From the NCBI RefSeq assembly GCF_024347435.1, contig NZ_AP025481.1, positions 248,001 through 312,000 on the forward strand: DNA of 64,000 nucleotides. Direction: 5' to 3'. This DNA comes from Vibrio cyclitrophicus. Its GTDB lineage: Bacteria; Pseudomonadota; Gammaproteobacteria; Enterobacterales; Vibrionaceae. A program made the position numbers and the translations under genes. The stretch's first letter is position 1; every line of letters starts with the position of its first letter. The notes below the pieces were generated by a model. The model saw only the letters and a program-made list of their open reading frames with translations. It ran no database searches and was not told the origin of the DNA. This document shows positions 10,036 through 18,096 of this stretch, piece after piece.

Positions 10036-11652
10036 ATGAGTTTTACCTCCCTTGGCCTTTCTGAACCGATCCTTAAAGCTATTGAAGCACAAGGTTACGA
10101 TAAGCCATCACCAATCCAAGAGAAAGCCGTGCCTGCTGTCCTAACGGGCAAAGATGTTATGGCCGCTGCTCAAACAGGTACAGGTAAAGCTGCAGGCTTC
10201 ACGCTACCTATTCTTGAAATGTTATCAAAAGGCCCTCGCGTACGTCAGAACCAAGTTCGTGCGCTAGTGCTAACACCAACACGTGAGCTTGCTGCGCAAG
10301 TGAACGGCAGCGTAGTTAAATACGGTATTAATTTACCGCTTACTTCTACCGTTGTGTTTGGTGGCGTGAAAATTAACCCTCAGATGCAAAAATTGCGTAA
10401 AGGTAGTGATGTGCTGGTGGCAACACCAGGTCGTCTACTTGACCTATATAACCAAAATGCTGTGCGTTTTGACCAACTTGAAATTCTAGTGCTAGATGAA
10501 GCTGACCGTATGCTAGACATGGGCTTCATTCGTGATATCCGTAAAATCTTAGCATTTTTGCCTAAGAAGCGTCAGAACTTACTGTTCTCAGCGACTTTCT
10601 CTGATGATATCCGTAGCCTAGCAAAAGGCTTGGTGAACAATCCTGTTGAGATCTCGGTAAGCCCTGCAAACTCGACAGCGAAAACGGTTGAGCAAAGCAT
10701 CTACCCAGTAGACAAAAAGAAAAAGAGCGCCATGCTAGCTAAGCTGATCAAAGATAACGATTGGCGACAAGTGTTGGTATTCAGCAAAACAAAACACGGT
10801 GCAAACAAGCTTGCTCGTTTCCTTGAAGAGCAAGACATCACAGCCGCTCCTATTCATGGTAACAAGAGCCAAGGTGCGCGTACTAAAGCCTTAGAGAACT
10901 TTAAAACAGGTAAAGTGCGAGTGCTTGTTGCGACCGATATAGCTGCTCGTGGTATCGATATCCCACAGCTACCTCAAGTGGTTAACTTCGATCTTCCGCA
11001 TGTATCAGAAGATTATGTACACCGTATTGGTCGTACTGGCCGTGCTGGTGAAGTCGGTAAAGCAATTTCATTGGTGTGTGCTGATGAAGTGGGTGAGCTG
11101 TTCGGTATTGAACGCCTGATTCAACAGGTGCTAGAGCGTCGTGAACTTGAAGGTTTCTCCCCAGTAAATAAGTTACCTGAGTCTCGACTCGATTCTCGTC
11201 CAATTAAGCCTAAAAAACCGAAGAAGCCTCGTGAACATTCTGATGGCCAACGTTCAGGTGAGAACGCTCGCGGACATAAACCAGCAGGTAAAAACAAGCG
11301 TCATGTCTCTGGTTCAGGTTCTGCTCCTAAGCGTAAGCCAAATTCAGCTAAGAAGGCGACTGATGGCAATTCAGCCGTTGCAACGGATGATCAGTCAGTA
11401 AGAAATAATGGCAGTAACTATAAACGCGGTAATGCGGCTAACAAGCCTTCTGTGAATAACTCAGGTTCTCAAAGTACATTGGGTAAACCTAATGCTTCTG
11501 GTAAACCGAACAACTCTGGCAAGCCAGCAGGCGCAGGGAAACCTAAGAAGACAGGTTACGGTGGTAGCTATGGTTCAAATAAGCCTTCGGCGAATAAGCC
11601 AGCAGCGAATAAACCATCTAGAAGCCGTGCTAAGCCAGCACCTCAGAAATAG
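10036..11652 (+). CDS. rhlE: DEAD-box RNA helicase RhlE
   Basis: This is an ATP-dependent RNA helicase of the RhlE group, 538 aa, acting on structured RNA and ribosome assembly in the cytoplasm. Visible motifs are the Q motif (YDKPSPIQ), DEAD at residues 154-157, SAT in [10 protein letters not shown], and motif [12 protein letters not shown]. The C-terminal tail after about residue 385 is basic and low in complexity, with repeated NKPS, GKP and KPKK units, as is usual for vibrio and other marine RhlE proteins. Motif I is odd: it reads AQTGTGKA, with Ala52 where family members have Thr (codon GCT at 10189-10191). This could affect magnesium-ATP binding and deserves a check. Confidence 0.93.
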   Translation: MSFTSLGLSEPILKAIEAQGYDKPSPIQEKAVPAVLTGKDVMAAAQTGTGKAAGFTLPILEMLSKGPRVRQNQVRALVLTPTRELAAQVNGSVVKYGINLPLTSTVVFGGVKINPQMQKLRKGSDVLVATPGRLLDLYNQNAVRFDQLEILVLDEADRMLDMGFIRDIRKILAFLPKKRQNLLFSATFSDDIRSLAKGLVNNPVEISVSPANSTAKTVEQSIYPVDKKKKSAMLAKLIKDNDWRQVLVFSKTKHGANKLARFLEEQDITAAPIHGNKSQGARTKALENFKTGKVRVLVATDIAARGIDIPQLPQVVNFDLPHVSEDYVHRIGRTGRAGEVGKAISLVCADEVGELFGIERLIQQVLERRELEGFSPVNKLPESRLDSRPIKPKKPKKPREHSDGQRSGENARGHKPAGKNKRHVSGSGSAPKRKPNSAKKATDGNSAVATDDQSVRNNGSNYKRGNAANKPSVNNSGSQSTLGKPNASGKPNNSGKPAGAGKPKKTGYGGSYGSNKPSANKPAANKPSRSRAKPAPQK

Positions 11653-11775
11653 TTTTTCTTTGGTAAGTCGATAAGCAGATAGGTTAATAAGATAAGTGTT
11701 GTAGAGGTTCTGTAACAAGAATTGCTTTTTAGGATAATTCTTGTTCATTAGTCACTTTCTGCTACTTAACTCAAA

Positions 11776-11813
11776 TAAACGCGAATATTGAATTTCAATG
11801 TTCGCGTTTTTTT
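11776..11813 (+). terminator. Rho-independent terminator after rhlE
   Basis: A long hairpin pairs AACGCGAA with TTCGCGTT around a mostly paired TATTGAA/TTCAATG interior, and seven T residues follow. Confidence 0.85.
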
Positions 11814-11956
11814 ATGGGTGTTGTTTAACAAACTAGCAGGGATTTATTTGTGTTTAAAGTCATTGAATCTAAGGGAAATAAGGTATGTAGAGGAAGGTTA
11901 ATAAATCTTTAATGGTTCATTAATAACAACATAATCACTAGCGTTTTTGTTGGTTT

Positions 11957-11969
11957 TTGCAATTTGCAA
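11957..11969 (+). promoter_or_regulatory. LuxO-type activator site upstream of qrr
   Basis: The sequence TTGCAATTTGCAA is a perfect dyad of the form TTGCA-N3-TGCAA, the LuxO binding pattern known from vibrio qrr promoters. It lies 102-114 bases upstream of the predicted RNA start, a normal distance for a sigma-54 enhancer. Confidence 0.8.
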
Positions 11970-12043
11970 TTTCAGTTTGCAAAACAAACAAGGATTTACG
12001 TCTAATACGTGTCCAGATGCGTAGAAAATACGGGTTTTTAAAG

Positions 12044-12060
12044 TTGGCACGCATAGTGCA
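12044..12060 (+). promoter_or_regulatory. Sigma-54 promoter of qrr (left copy)
   Basis: TTGGCACGCATAGTGCA has the -24 GG and -12 GC elements at the correct spacing. It predicts transcription from about 12071, exactly where the conserved Qrr 5' hairpin begins. Confidence 0.88.
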
Positions 12061-12070
12061 TTAGTATTAG

Positions 12071-12178
12071 TGACCCTTCTTAAGCCGAGGGTCACCTAGC
12101 CAACTGACGTTGTTAGTGAACCCTTATTGTTCACACAAAATATATGACCAATCACCCTTTTGTGATTGGTTTTTTTTT
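12071..12178 (+). ncRNA. qrr: Qrr quorum-regulatory small RNA (left copy)
   Basis: This is a Qrr small RNA gene of about 108 nt. Qrr RNAs act with Hfq and base-pair with mRNAs of quorum-sensing regulators such as luxR/hapR and aphA (established for vibrios). The 5' hairpin pairs TGACCC with GGGTCA. The hallmark conserved segment follows (CCAACTGACGTTGTTAGTGA), then a hairpin GTGAAC/GTTCAC, and the terminator CCAATCAC/GTGATTGG with a run of nine T. A sigma-54 promoter and a LuxO-type site precede it. Its first 52 nt are identical to the second copy at 19646-19754. It converges on the XRE regulator gene. I do not assign a qrr number because numbering needs synteny with reference genomes. Confidence 0.93.
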
Positions 12179-12214
12179 GCCTGAATTTTAGGTCCCATTT
12201 TTTGTTATTACTTT

Positions 12215-13729
12215 TTACTCCCCGCACTTCGAGTAACAGCTTGGTTGGCGCGGGCATTCTCCTCCTCTTGAGCAGATAAGCCTCGCCTCTGTCTCTATCC
12301 CACGTTCAATCCAATTTATATTTAGAATCTTGGCTATTGTCGTGAGATCTTTCTTGATGTTACGTGGGATAACCACAGAACCGCCGTTATTAACGCATGA
12401 CGCTTTAAGTTGCTCTGCTATGTCTCTTGAATTACCGCCTTGAGCATCAATCGCAGGGTTGAGATCTATACCAGCACATAACACGCGATTGTTGCCGGCA
12501 GGATCCGTCATATTGATAGATTCACAGCAGTAGATCCTTGGCTCATCGCCCACATTCAAAATGGAGATTTGAGCCGAGCTTCCCGCTCGAGGTTCTGATA
12601 ATCGACGGAATACAGCCCAATGTTGACATGGATCAGCCACCGTTCTCATATTTCCCCAAGGTAGCGGAATCCCGTTCCCGCGGTAAACTGCCTTGAGTTT
12701 CCCCGGCCCATAAGCATCAAAGTAGTGCCAGTGAGGGTAGGGCGATACTACCGTCATTCGACGCATCGCAACAGAGGGGGAAACCCCTGCTCTTTTGTGA
12801 ACGTCGATTTCGTAACCAGTACGGTCGAGTAACTGCCTAAACGGGACTTTTGGGCACAACAATGCCCCAGCAAAGAAGCTGGATTCAAAATCTCGCCATG
12901 CTTGTAGAATATCTTGAGAGTTGAGCTGTGAAGATCCTGATACCTGGTTGTCGTCCCATGTGTTGTTGTTACCGACCGACAACACACTCTTTAGGCCTTC
13001 TTTGCTGTGCAGAATGCAATGGCCGATATAAACCGAGAGGTCGTATTTCAGACGGGTAGGGTACTCTTTAAGAATCTCGTTCAAGAAGATCGTACCGGGA
13101 GGCTCAAAAAACGAGGTGACTAACTGCTTGGCATTAATCCCTAGCTCATCAACAACGTCTTGTGGTGTACGAGTTACCCAGCGGATGTTGATTCCTAGGT
13201 TTCTAGCGATGTCTATAAGGTCTTCTACGCTGAGGTTAAGGCGTTTTAAGCCCACTTCCTCTGCGGCGCGCTCAAGGTCGGGGAAGTGGTTCTGGTTGCT
13301 CTCTTGGTGTGCCCTAATCAAGAGATGCGCAAACTGACGGCCCGAGATTCCCGTTTGTGACAGCATTTCAGGAATAGCAATTTGTAGGATGTCGTTGGAG
13401 AAAAGGAAACTAGGCTCAAGTGCCATGCCACTTATCCCACCACGATTCCCTTTATCAGGGGCAATGGCTTGTTGTTCAGATTCATCGTCGAGGAACCAGG
13501 TTGGGTTCTTCTGAAAGACCTGTGCTACCACCTCCAGCATATCAATGCTTGGAACCCGCTTTCCACGTTCAATCATTGAGAGGTAAGAAACGGAAGGTGC
13601 GTATTCTGGGTTGATTCTAATACAACGCGCAGACAGATCTTCCATCGTTAAATGGTTACGTTTTCTTAGGTTTCGTATTTTCGTACCCAGGAAGTGTGAC
13701 TGACGAACTAAACTTTTTGACAAGGCCAT
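12215..13729 (-). CDS. XRE-family regulator, ScfR/RamB-like with DUF3612-type C-terminus
   Basis: This large one-component regulator has about 504 residues. An XRE helix-turn-helix lies near residues 10-75 (LGTKIRNLRKRN, LTMEDLSARC, VSYLSMIERGKRVPSI). A long C-terminal region of the kind I recall as DUF3612 follows. It ends in a cysteine cluster (LICSRGGECPRQPSCYSKCGE, spacing C-x5-C-x5-C-x3-C) similar in style to RamB/ScfR regulators of acetate and short-chain acyl metabolism. The ATG at 13729 is preferred. A GTG at 13744 would add five residues, and neither has a clear Shine-Dalgarno sequence. It is divergent from the malate-synthase-G-like gene, and repeats between them suggest that it controls itself and that neighbour. 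Effector unknown. Confidence 0.8.
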   Translation of the reverse strand: MALSKSLVRQSHFLGTKIRNLRKRNHLTMEDLSARCIRINPEYAPSVSYLSMIERGKRVPSIDMLEVVAQVFQKNPTWFLDDESEQQAIAPDKGNRGGISGMALEPSFLFSNDILQIAIPEMLSQTGISGRQFAHLLIRAHQESNQNHFPDLERAAEEVGLKRLNLSVEDLIDIARNLGINIRWVTRTPQDVVDELGINAKQLVTSFFEPPGTIFLNEILKEYPTRLKYDLSVYIGHCILHSKEGLKSVLSVGNNNTWDDNQVSGSSQLNSQDILQAWRDFESSFFAGALLCPKVPFRQLLDRTGYEIDVHKRAGVSPSVAMRRMTVVSPYPHWHYFDAYGPGKLKAVYRGNGIPLPWGNMRTVADPCQHWAVFRRLSEPRAGSSAQISILNVGDEPRIYCCESINMTDPAGNNRVLCAGIDLNPAIDAQGGNSRDIAEQLKASCVNNGGSVVIPRNIKKDLTTIAKILNINWIERGIETEARLICSRGGECPRQPSCYSKCGE

Positions 13730-13731
13730 AT

Positions 13732-13812
13732 TTGTAAAATTCACATTGTAAAATTTTTGTTGTGAAATTGTATGTAAAAAAGCGCTAATCTACAAACTAA
13801 GCAATTCACAAA
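13732..13812. promoter_or_regulatory. Triple TTGTRAAATT repeat between divergent genes
   Basis: TTGTAAAATT at 13732 and 13746 and TTGTGAAATT at 13760 are direct repeats with an exact 14-base period. An inverted partial copy (AATTCACAA) lies at 13803-13811. They sit directly at the start of the XRE gene, as an autoregulatory operator would. That function is inference. Confidence 0.5.
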
Positions 13813-13913
13813 ATGACAAATAAATTAAACGTTAGTTTGGAATAATTGCTCTAGGACACATTTTTGCTGTAGAAATCGGTGGTTACCACCGGACTTGTCA
13901 AGAGGGAAAGACT

Positions 13914-14510
13914 ATGAATATGCTGACATTCGATAAAACAGAAATCCAAAAACAATCAAAGCCATTTATCGCTGAAGCTGTCTTTGCCGTGGAGACAATC
14001 AGTGCCAACCAGCAAACTGAGAAGCAAGTGAAAGCGAAGCAACTGCTTGATAGACTTTTTCCGTTAGAGAACGGCTCACATCAAGATGTGACTAGCTACG
14101 TAGTCGATTACCGCCATATCATGGCTTACTTTAAAGATGGCCAGCACAGTGGCTTAAAGCACCCTAAACAGTTTGTAGCGTACATGGGTGAGAAGAATGA
14201 CCCAGACTCTATCTTGTTCCGCGATAGTAGCGGAAGCCACTTAGAGGTGATGATTGGTTGCCATAAAGGAACGGGTTGTATTGAACTGGTTGAGATTAAT
14301 GGTATTCAACTTGAGTCTTGCACAACCTTTGGCCAGTCGCCAATGGAAGCTACGACCACAATGCGTGAAGAGACTATCGCAGCAATGCGCCACTGGATAA
14401 GTTTGATTCAAGGTGATGCGAAGGGTAAACCAAAGGCATGCAGTGAAGACAAAGAGTTCAGAGCAAAAAGTGGTGAAGATTACTGTCTAAATTATTGTTA
14501 CCAAATCTAG
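13914..14510 (+). CDS. Stand-alone protein resembling the malate synthase G insertion domain
   Basis: This 198-aa protein is not a full enzyme. Residues about 45-140 resemble the insertion domain of malate synthase G: the run FPLENGSHQDVTSYVV, then PKQFVAYMG, then SILFRDSSGSHLEVMIG, and near 128-150 a short segment before TTTMRE. From memory, malate synthase G has the same order (PLxxGSxxDxT, PxQFxGYxG, LLxNxGLHxEI). The catalytic TIM barrel, with its Arg, Glu and Asp residues, is absent, so malate synthase activity is not expected. The C-terminus has several Cys. Start ATG 13914 has a GAGGG Shine-Dalgarno sequence. It is divergent from the XRE regulator and is its likely target. The role is unknown: perhaps a ligand-binding or regulatory protein of glyoxylate metabolism. 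Confidence 0.68.
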   Translation: MNMLTFDKTEIQKQSKPFIAEAVFAVETISANQQTEKQVKAKQLLDRLFPLENGSHQDVTSYVVDYRHIMAYFKDGQHSGLKHPKQFVAYMGEKNDPDSILFRDSSGSHLEVMIGCHKGTGCIELVEINGIQLESCTTFGQSPMEATTTMREETIAAMRHWISLIQGDAKGKPKACSEDKEFRAKSGEDYCLNYCYQI

Positions 14511-14583
14511 TTACATGAAATAGGGTTGAGATAACTATAAAGTTAAAGCCAGTAGATAATCAATCGATACGTCTACTAACGAG

Positions 14584-14638
14584 AAAAGCCCCAAAGATTA
14601 ACGCAGTAGTTAGTCTTTGGGGCTTTTTGATGCTCTTC
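14584..14638 (+). terminator. Strong bidirectional terminator
   Basis: A stem of about 15 bp (AAAGCCCCAAAGA against its complement near TCTTTGGGGCTTT) ends in TTTTT on the plus strand and in AAAA/TTTT symmetry on the minus strand. It separates two convergent genes. Confidence 0.88.
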
Positions 14639-14695
14639 TCAACGTATATTGATTAATGCTTCACTGGCTCTAGTTGAGATTTACTAGTGATAACC

Positions 14696-15712
14696 TTAAA
14701 GAGGCATGACTCGGTTACGGCCAAGTGATTTCGCTTCATAAAGTAATTTATCCGCGCGTTCAACTAATGACTGGGCTGATTCGCCTGGTTCAAGTTCAGC
14801 AACACCAAACGAAGCGGTAATATTACCAACCTGTTTTCCACTACGGCGATCTTTAATCGACAGCTTTTCTAGAGAACGTCGGTTGGTATCAGCAAGTTGG
14901 CGAGCTATGCGTAGTGATTTGTTTGGAACGATAAGAGCGAACTCTTCACCACCAAATCGGTATGCTGAAATACCTTCTCGGCAACTTAATTTCAATTTAC
15001 GAGCAATTCCTTTAAGAACCATGTCACCAAACAAGTGGCCATACGTGTCATTGAAGTTTTTAAAATGATCGATGTCGAGCAGAATTAAACACAGAGATTG
15101 TTTCGCTTCACACAAGGTTTCTATATCACGGTCGAAAGACCGACGATTATAGAGCGTCGTTGTGCTGTCAAAAAGCGCATCTTTCTGTACTTCTACCAAT
15201 TGGGTCTTCAGCTTGGTGATCTCTGACGTTGCAGAATTCAACTGAGAATTGAGAAATTGGGTCGAGTGACGGATATTCCGAGATTCTGAAACAAGTTGGC
15301 GAACCAAAGACATGACTTCATCGATAGACAAACTATCATTGTCAACACGAGCTAGATCCTCGAAGCTTTTATCGATCATATCGGAGAAAGCGGAGGTGTC
15401 AGTGAGCGTATCGTTCATCGAGTTCGAGACTTCAGAAACCAACAATTCTAAGTTTGCGCGAAGATCGTTGATGTTGGTTTCGGATTTGCTAGCAACATAA
15501 TTGTTGTAAAGTTGCTCACCAATAGCTGGTGGGCAAATGCCGTAGCTTTCCAAAATACCATCCATGTCTTGAGTCAGCTGCGGGATAGCATTATCGACAT
15601 AGGTGTACCAAAGTGCATAATTTGCAGGTGTGGTGGACACTCTGTTCTTCATCATAAGAGGTACCGCTTTTTTTAGATTAGCGGTGGATTTCTGAAATTC
15701 GTCTTTTTTCAT
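14696..15712 (-). CDS. Soluble diguanylate cyclase (GGDEF)
   Basis: This is a cytoplasmic cyclase of about 338 aa with no transmembrane segment. The N-terminal 165 residues are helical and end in a coiled coil (LNSQLNSATSEITKLKTQLVEV). The GGDEF domain follows, with the nucleotide-binding run DIDHFKNFNDTYGHLFGD and the signature GGEEF at about 254-258. The product-inhibition site is degenerate: the expected RxxD tetrad reads REGI, so feedback inhibition may be missing. ATG 15712 is chosen over a TTG at 15733. It is convergent with the malate-synthase-G-like gene and lies between the two qrr genes. Confidence 0.88.
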   Translation of the reverse strand: MKKDEFQKSTANLKKAVPLMMKNRVSTTPANYALWYTYVDNAIPQLTQDMDGILESYGICPPAIGEQLYNNYVASKSETNINDLRANLELLVSEVSNSMNDTLTDTSAFSDMIDKSFEDLARVDNDSLSIDEVMSLVRQLVSESRNIRHSTQFLNSQLNSATSEITKLKTQLVEVQKDALFDSTTTLYNRRSFDRDIETLCEAKQSLCLILLDIDHFKNFNDTYGHLFGDMVLKGIARKLKLSCREGISAYRFGGEEFALIVPNKSLRIARQLADTNRRSLEKLSIKDRRSGKQVGNITASFGVAELEPGESAQSLVERADKLLYEAKSLGRNRVMPL

Positions 15713-16180
15713 TATTTTTACTGCAGATACCAAACTAACTCAAGCCACTTTCGGACAAGATTAGCGGATTTCGAAGGTCTTTGCTTCAAAAATTATATGA
15801 TTAATGGATGAGGGTTGGATAAATTACTTATTTTTATTATGAATATCGATTGCGCATTGATTAATGGCAGGTAATGGATTGTTCTTTAAACATATTTTGG
15901 GTTGATTTTTTTGAACGAAGATTGGGTTTTTATAAAATTACAAGTGAATATGAGTGTTGTAATACTTCAATGATTCTCACTAAGTGACGTTTAGAAGCTA
16001 TGTCCGAATAGTAGACGCCTAATACTAATCAAACTAAATAATGGGTCATCCTAGCTTGTTAAAACACTCGATAACATCGCTAGAAATTTTGATTGATGAA
16101 GTTTGACTCGTTAGGTATATACCGATTTAAACTTACATCGAAGGAAGGACAAAGATAGGGGAGATTTATAAGCAGACATA
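15713..16180. other. AT-rich intergenic region
   Basis: About 470 bases lie between the cyclase start and the cold-shock terminator. I see no convincing ORF, RNA or operator here. It must contain the cyclase promoter, which I could not place with confidence. Confidence 0.5.
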
Positions 16181-16212
16181 AAAAAGCGCCGATAAAAATC
16201 AGCGCTTTAAAA
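16181..16212 (-). terminator. Terminator of cold-shock gene
   Basis: AAAGCGC and GCGCTTT arms enclose a GAT-aaa-ATC stem extension. On the minus strand the hairpin runs into a T-run. Confidence 0.75.
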
Positions 16213-16233
16213 TTCTTTTTAGCTAAAAGCTAA

Positions 16234-16446
16234 TTATTGAGCAACAACGTTTGCTGCTTGTAGGCCTTTTTGACCGTTTTCAACTTCGAAAGAAACCTTT
16301 TGGCCTTCTTTCAGAGTTTTGAAGCCTTCTGAAGCGATTGCACGGAAGTGTACGAATACGTCAGCACCGCCGTTGTCTTGAGAAATGAAACCGAAACCTT
16401 TCTCTTCGTTAAACCATTTTACAGTGCCAGTATTTGTGTTAGACAT
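16234..16446 (-). CDS. CspA-family cold-shock protein
   Basis: This 70-residue single-domain cold-shock protein binds single-stranded RNA and DNA and melts RNA secondary structure. RNP1 is visible as KGFGFIS and RNP2 as VFVHF, and the domain begins with the usual [14 protein letters not shown] 16446 is chosen because it follows AAGGGA at the right distance. The ATG at 16464 would add six non-homologous residues. It is monocistronic. Confidence 0.95.
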   Translation of the reverse strand: MSNTNTGTVKWFNEEKGFGFISQDNGGADVFVHFRAIASEGFKTLKEGQKVSFEVENGQKGLQAANVVAQ

Positions 16447-16763
16447 AATTTGTCCCTTATTCATAAATTTTCTAAATTGTTGATTGCATTACTGCAATGC
16501 GCTGATAATTGAATTATTTAATATTGCTAAGAAATAAGGAAAAACTACTTACAAAAACGGGTAACGATTTTACATGTCATTTTTTACTATTCATCTAACT
16601 TAAATAACTCCGGCTAACAGAGCGAGTGCATGTTAACACAGTCTTTCCGATTGTACACTCATTGATTGATAAATCATCGAGTTTTTTTGTCATGTTGTGC
16701 CAACCGACATAAACTACCCTCAATAGCTGATAGTTTTATAGGGTTTTGCTGCAGTGACAAAGT
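16447..16763. other. Leader and promoter region of cold-shock gene
   Basis: The 300-odd bases upstream of the cold-shock start are AT-rich. Long 5' leaders are typical of cspA-type genes (family knowledge), but I could not identify a cold box or a promoter with confidence. No ORF is supported. Confidence 0.4.
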
Positions 16764-16788
16764 AAAAAGGAAGCCTGTAGCTTCCTTT
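16764..16788 (-). terminator. Terminator of codBA
   Basis: GGAAGC and GCTTCC form a 6-bp stem with a 5-base loop, and on the minus strand it is followed by TTTTTAC. Confidence 0.78.
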
Positions 16789-16809
16789 TCATCATTAGTA
16801 TAGACGATC

Positions 16810-18087
16810 TTAACGTTTGAAGTTGATATCTTCGATTTGATCTAAGTTAATTTTTGTTTTTGCAGGTTGCGTTTCAGCAATTACCTTGCCGTGTCGAACT
16901 GAGTATTGAACTGGTACTTGGCGACGAACAGCATCAAAGCCATTGTCAGCAGGCAAGATCAGAAGGCTACCTGGTTTACCTTGTTCAATACCGTAGTTGT
17001 TTTGAATGTTTAGAGTACGAGCTGAGTTCTTGCTGATCAAATCAAGTGAGGTATTGATTTGGTCATAGCCCATAACTTGTGTTACGTGCAGCCCCATATG
17101 CAAAACTTGAAGCATATTTGCTGTGCCAAGCGGGTACCATGGGTCAAACACATCATCGTGGCCAAAACAAACGTTGATGTTTGCTGCTAGCATCTCTTTC
17201 ACACGAGTCACGCCACGGCGTTTTGGGTAATCGTCGAAACGGCCTTGTAAGTGAATGTTCACTAACGGGTTTGCTACGAAATTGATACCAGACATCTTCA
17301 ATAGACGGAACAGACGAGACGCGTAAGCACCGTTGTAAGAACCCATCGCCGTTGTGTGGCTTGCTGTTACCTTTTCACCCATCTCAAATTTATGAGCAAG
17401 GGCTGCCAGTGTTTCAACAAAACGAGATTGTTCGTCGTCGATTTCGTCACAGTGAACGTCGATCAGACAGTCGTACTTGCGTGCAAGCTCGAACACGTAA
17501 TGCAGAGATTCAACACCGTATTCACGAGTGAATTCGAAGTGAGGGATAGCGCCAATAACGTCAGCGCCGATCTTCACTGCTTCTTCAAGCAACTCTTTGC
17601 CGTTAGGGTATGAAAGAATGCCTTCCTGAGGGAATGCAACGATCTGAATGTCGACCCACTCTTTCATCTCTTCACGAACTTCAACCATCGCTCTTAACGC
17701 AACTAACGTTGGGTCAGATACGTCAACGTGAGTACGCACGTGTTGAACACCGTTAGCGATCTGCCATTTCAGTGTTTGCTTCGCACGAGATTTAACGTCT
17801 TCAATTGATAGCAGTTCTTTGCGCTCAGCCCAACGCTCAATACCTTCAAACAAAGTGCCAGAGATGTTCCAGTTAGGCTCACCAGCGGTTTGAGTGGTAT
17901 CTAGGTGGATGTGCGGTTCACAGAACGGTGTAACTGCAATGCCACCTTCAGCATCAAGAATGTCACCTTGATGATTAATTTGTGCGTCATTATCGAGAAT
18001 GCGAGAAAATTGACCATTTTCAATCAGAATCTGTTTCAAGCCCTCTTGGTCTTGAAGTTTCGCGTTCTTGATTAATAAGGTTGTCAT
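16810..18087 (-). CDS. codA: Cytosine deaminase CodA
   Basis: CodA hydrolyses cytosine to uracil and ammonia for pyrimidine salvage in the cytoplasm. At 425 aa it matches the E. coli enzyme length. Metal-binding amidohydrolase motifs are in place: the first His pair in PHIHLDT, the loop [21 protein letters not shown], and the catalytic-Asp region [19 protein letters not shown]. It starts 9 bases after the codB stop on the same strand, with a GGACAC stretch upstream, so the two form the codBA operon. Confidence 0.96.
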   Translation of the reverse strand: MTTLLIKNAKLQDQEGLKQILIENGQFSRILDNDAQINHQGDILDAEGGIAVTPFCEPHIHLDTTQTAGEPNWNISGTLFEGIERWAERKELLSIEDVKSRAKQTLKWQIANGVQHVRTHVDVSDPTLVALRAMVEVREEMKEWVDIQIVAFPQEGILSYPNGKELLEEAVKIGADVIGAIPHFEFTREYGVESLHYVFELARKYDCLIDVHCDEIDDEQSRFVETLAALAHKFEMGEKVTASHTTAMGSYNGAYASRLFRLLKMSGINFVANPLVNIHLQGRFDDYPKRRGVTRVKEMLAANINVCFGHDDVFDPWYPLGTANMLQVLHMGLHVTQVMGYDQINTSLDLISKNSARTLNIQNNYGIEQGKPGSLLILPADNGFDAVRRQVPVQYSVRHGKVIAETQPAKTKINLDQIEDINFKR

Positions 18088-18096
18088 AGTGTGTCC

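Larger units (their letters stand above)
11653..12043. other. rhlE 3' region and qrr upstream region
   Basis: This gap holds a perfect 10-bp inverted repeat without a T-run (AACAAGAATT at 11714-11723, its complement at 11736-11745), the terminator at 11776-11813 and the LuxO-type site at 11957-11969. A second half-site, TTTGCAAA, lies at 11976-11983. A possible minus-strand ORF at 11898-12095 runs through these sites and into the qrr gene and is not believed. Confidence 0.6.

Noticed and set aside
11898..12095. Minus-strand ORF of 65 codons overlapping the left qrr promoter and RNA
   Set aside because: It is antisense to the LuxO site, sigma-54 promoter and Qrr 5' hairpin, has no Shine-Dalgarno sequence, and encodes nothing recognisable.
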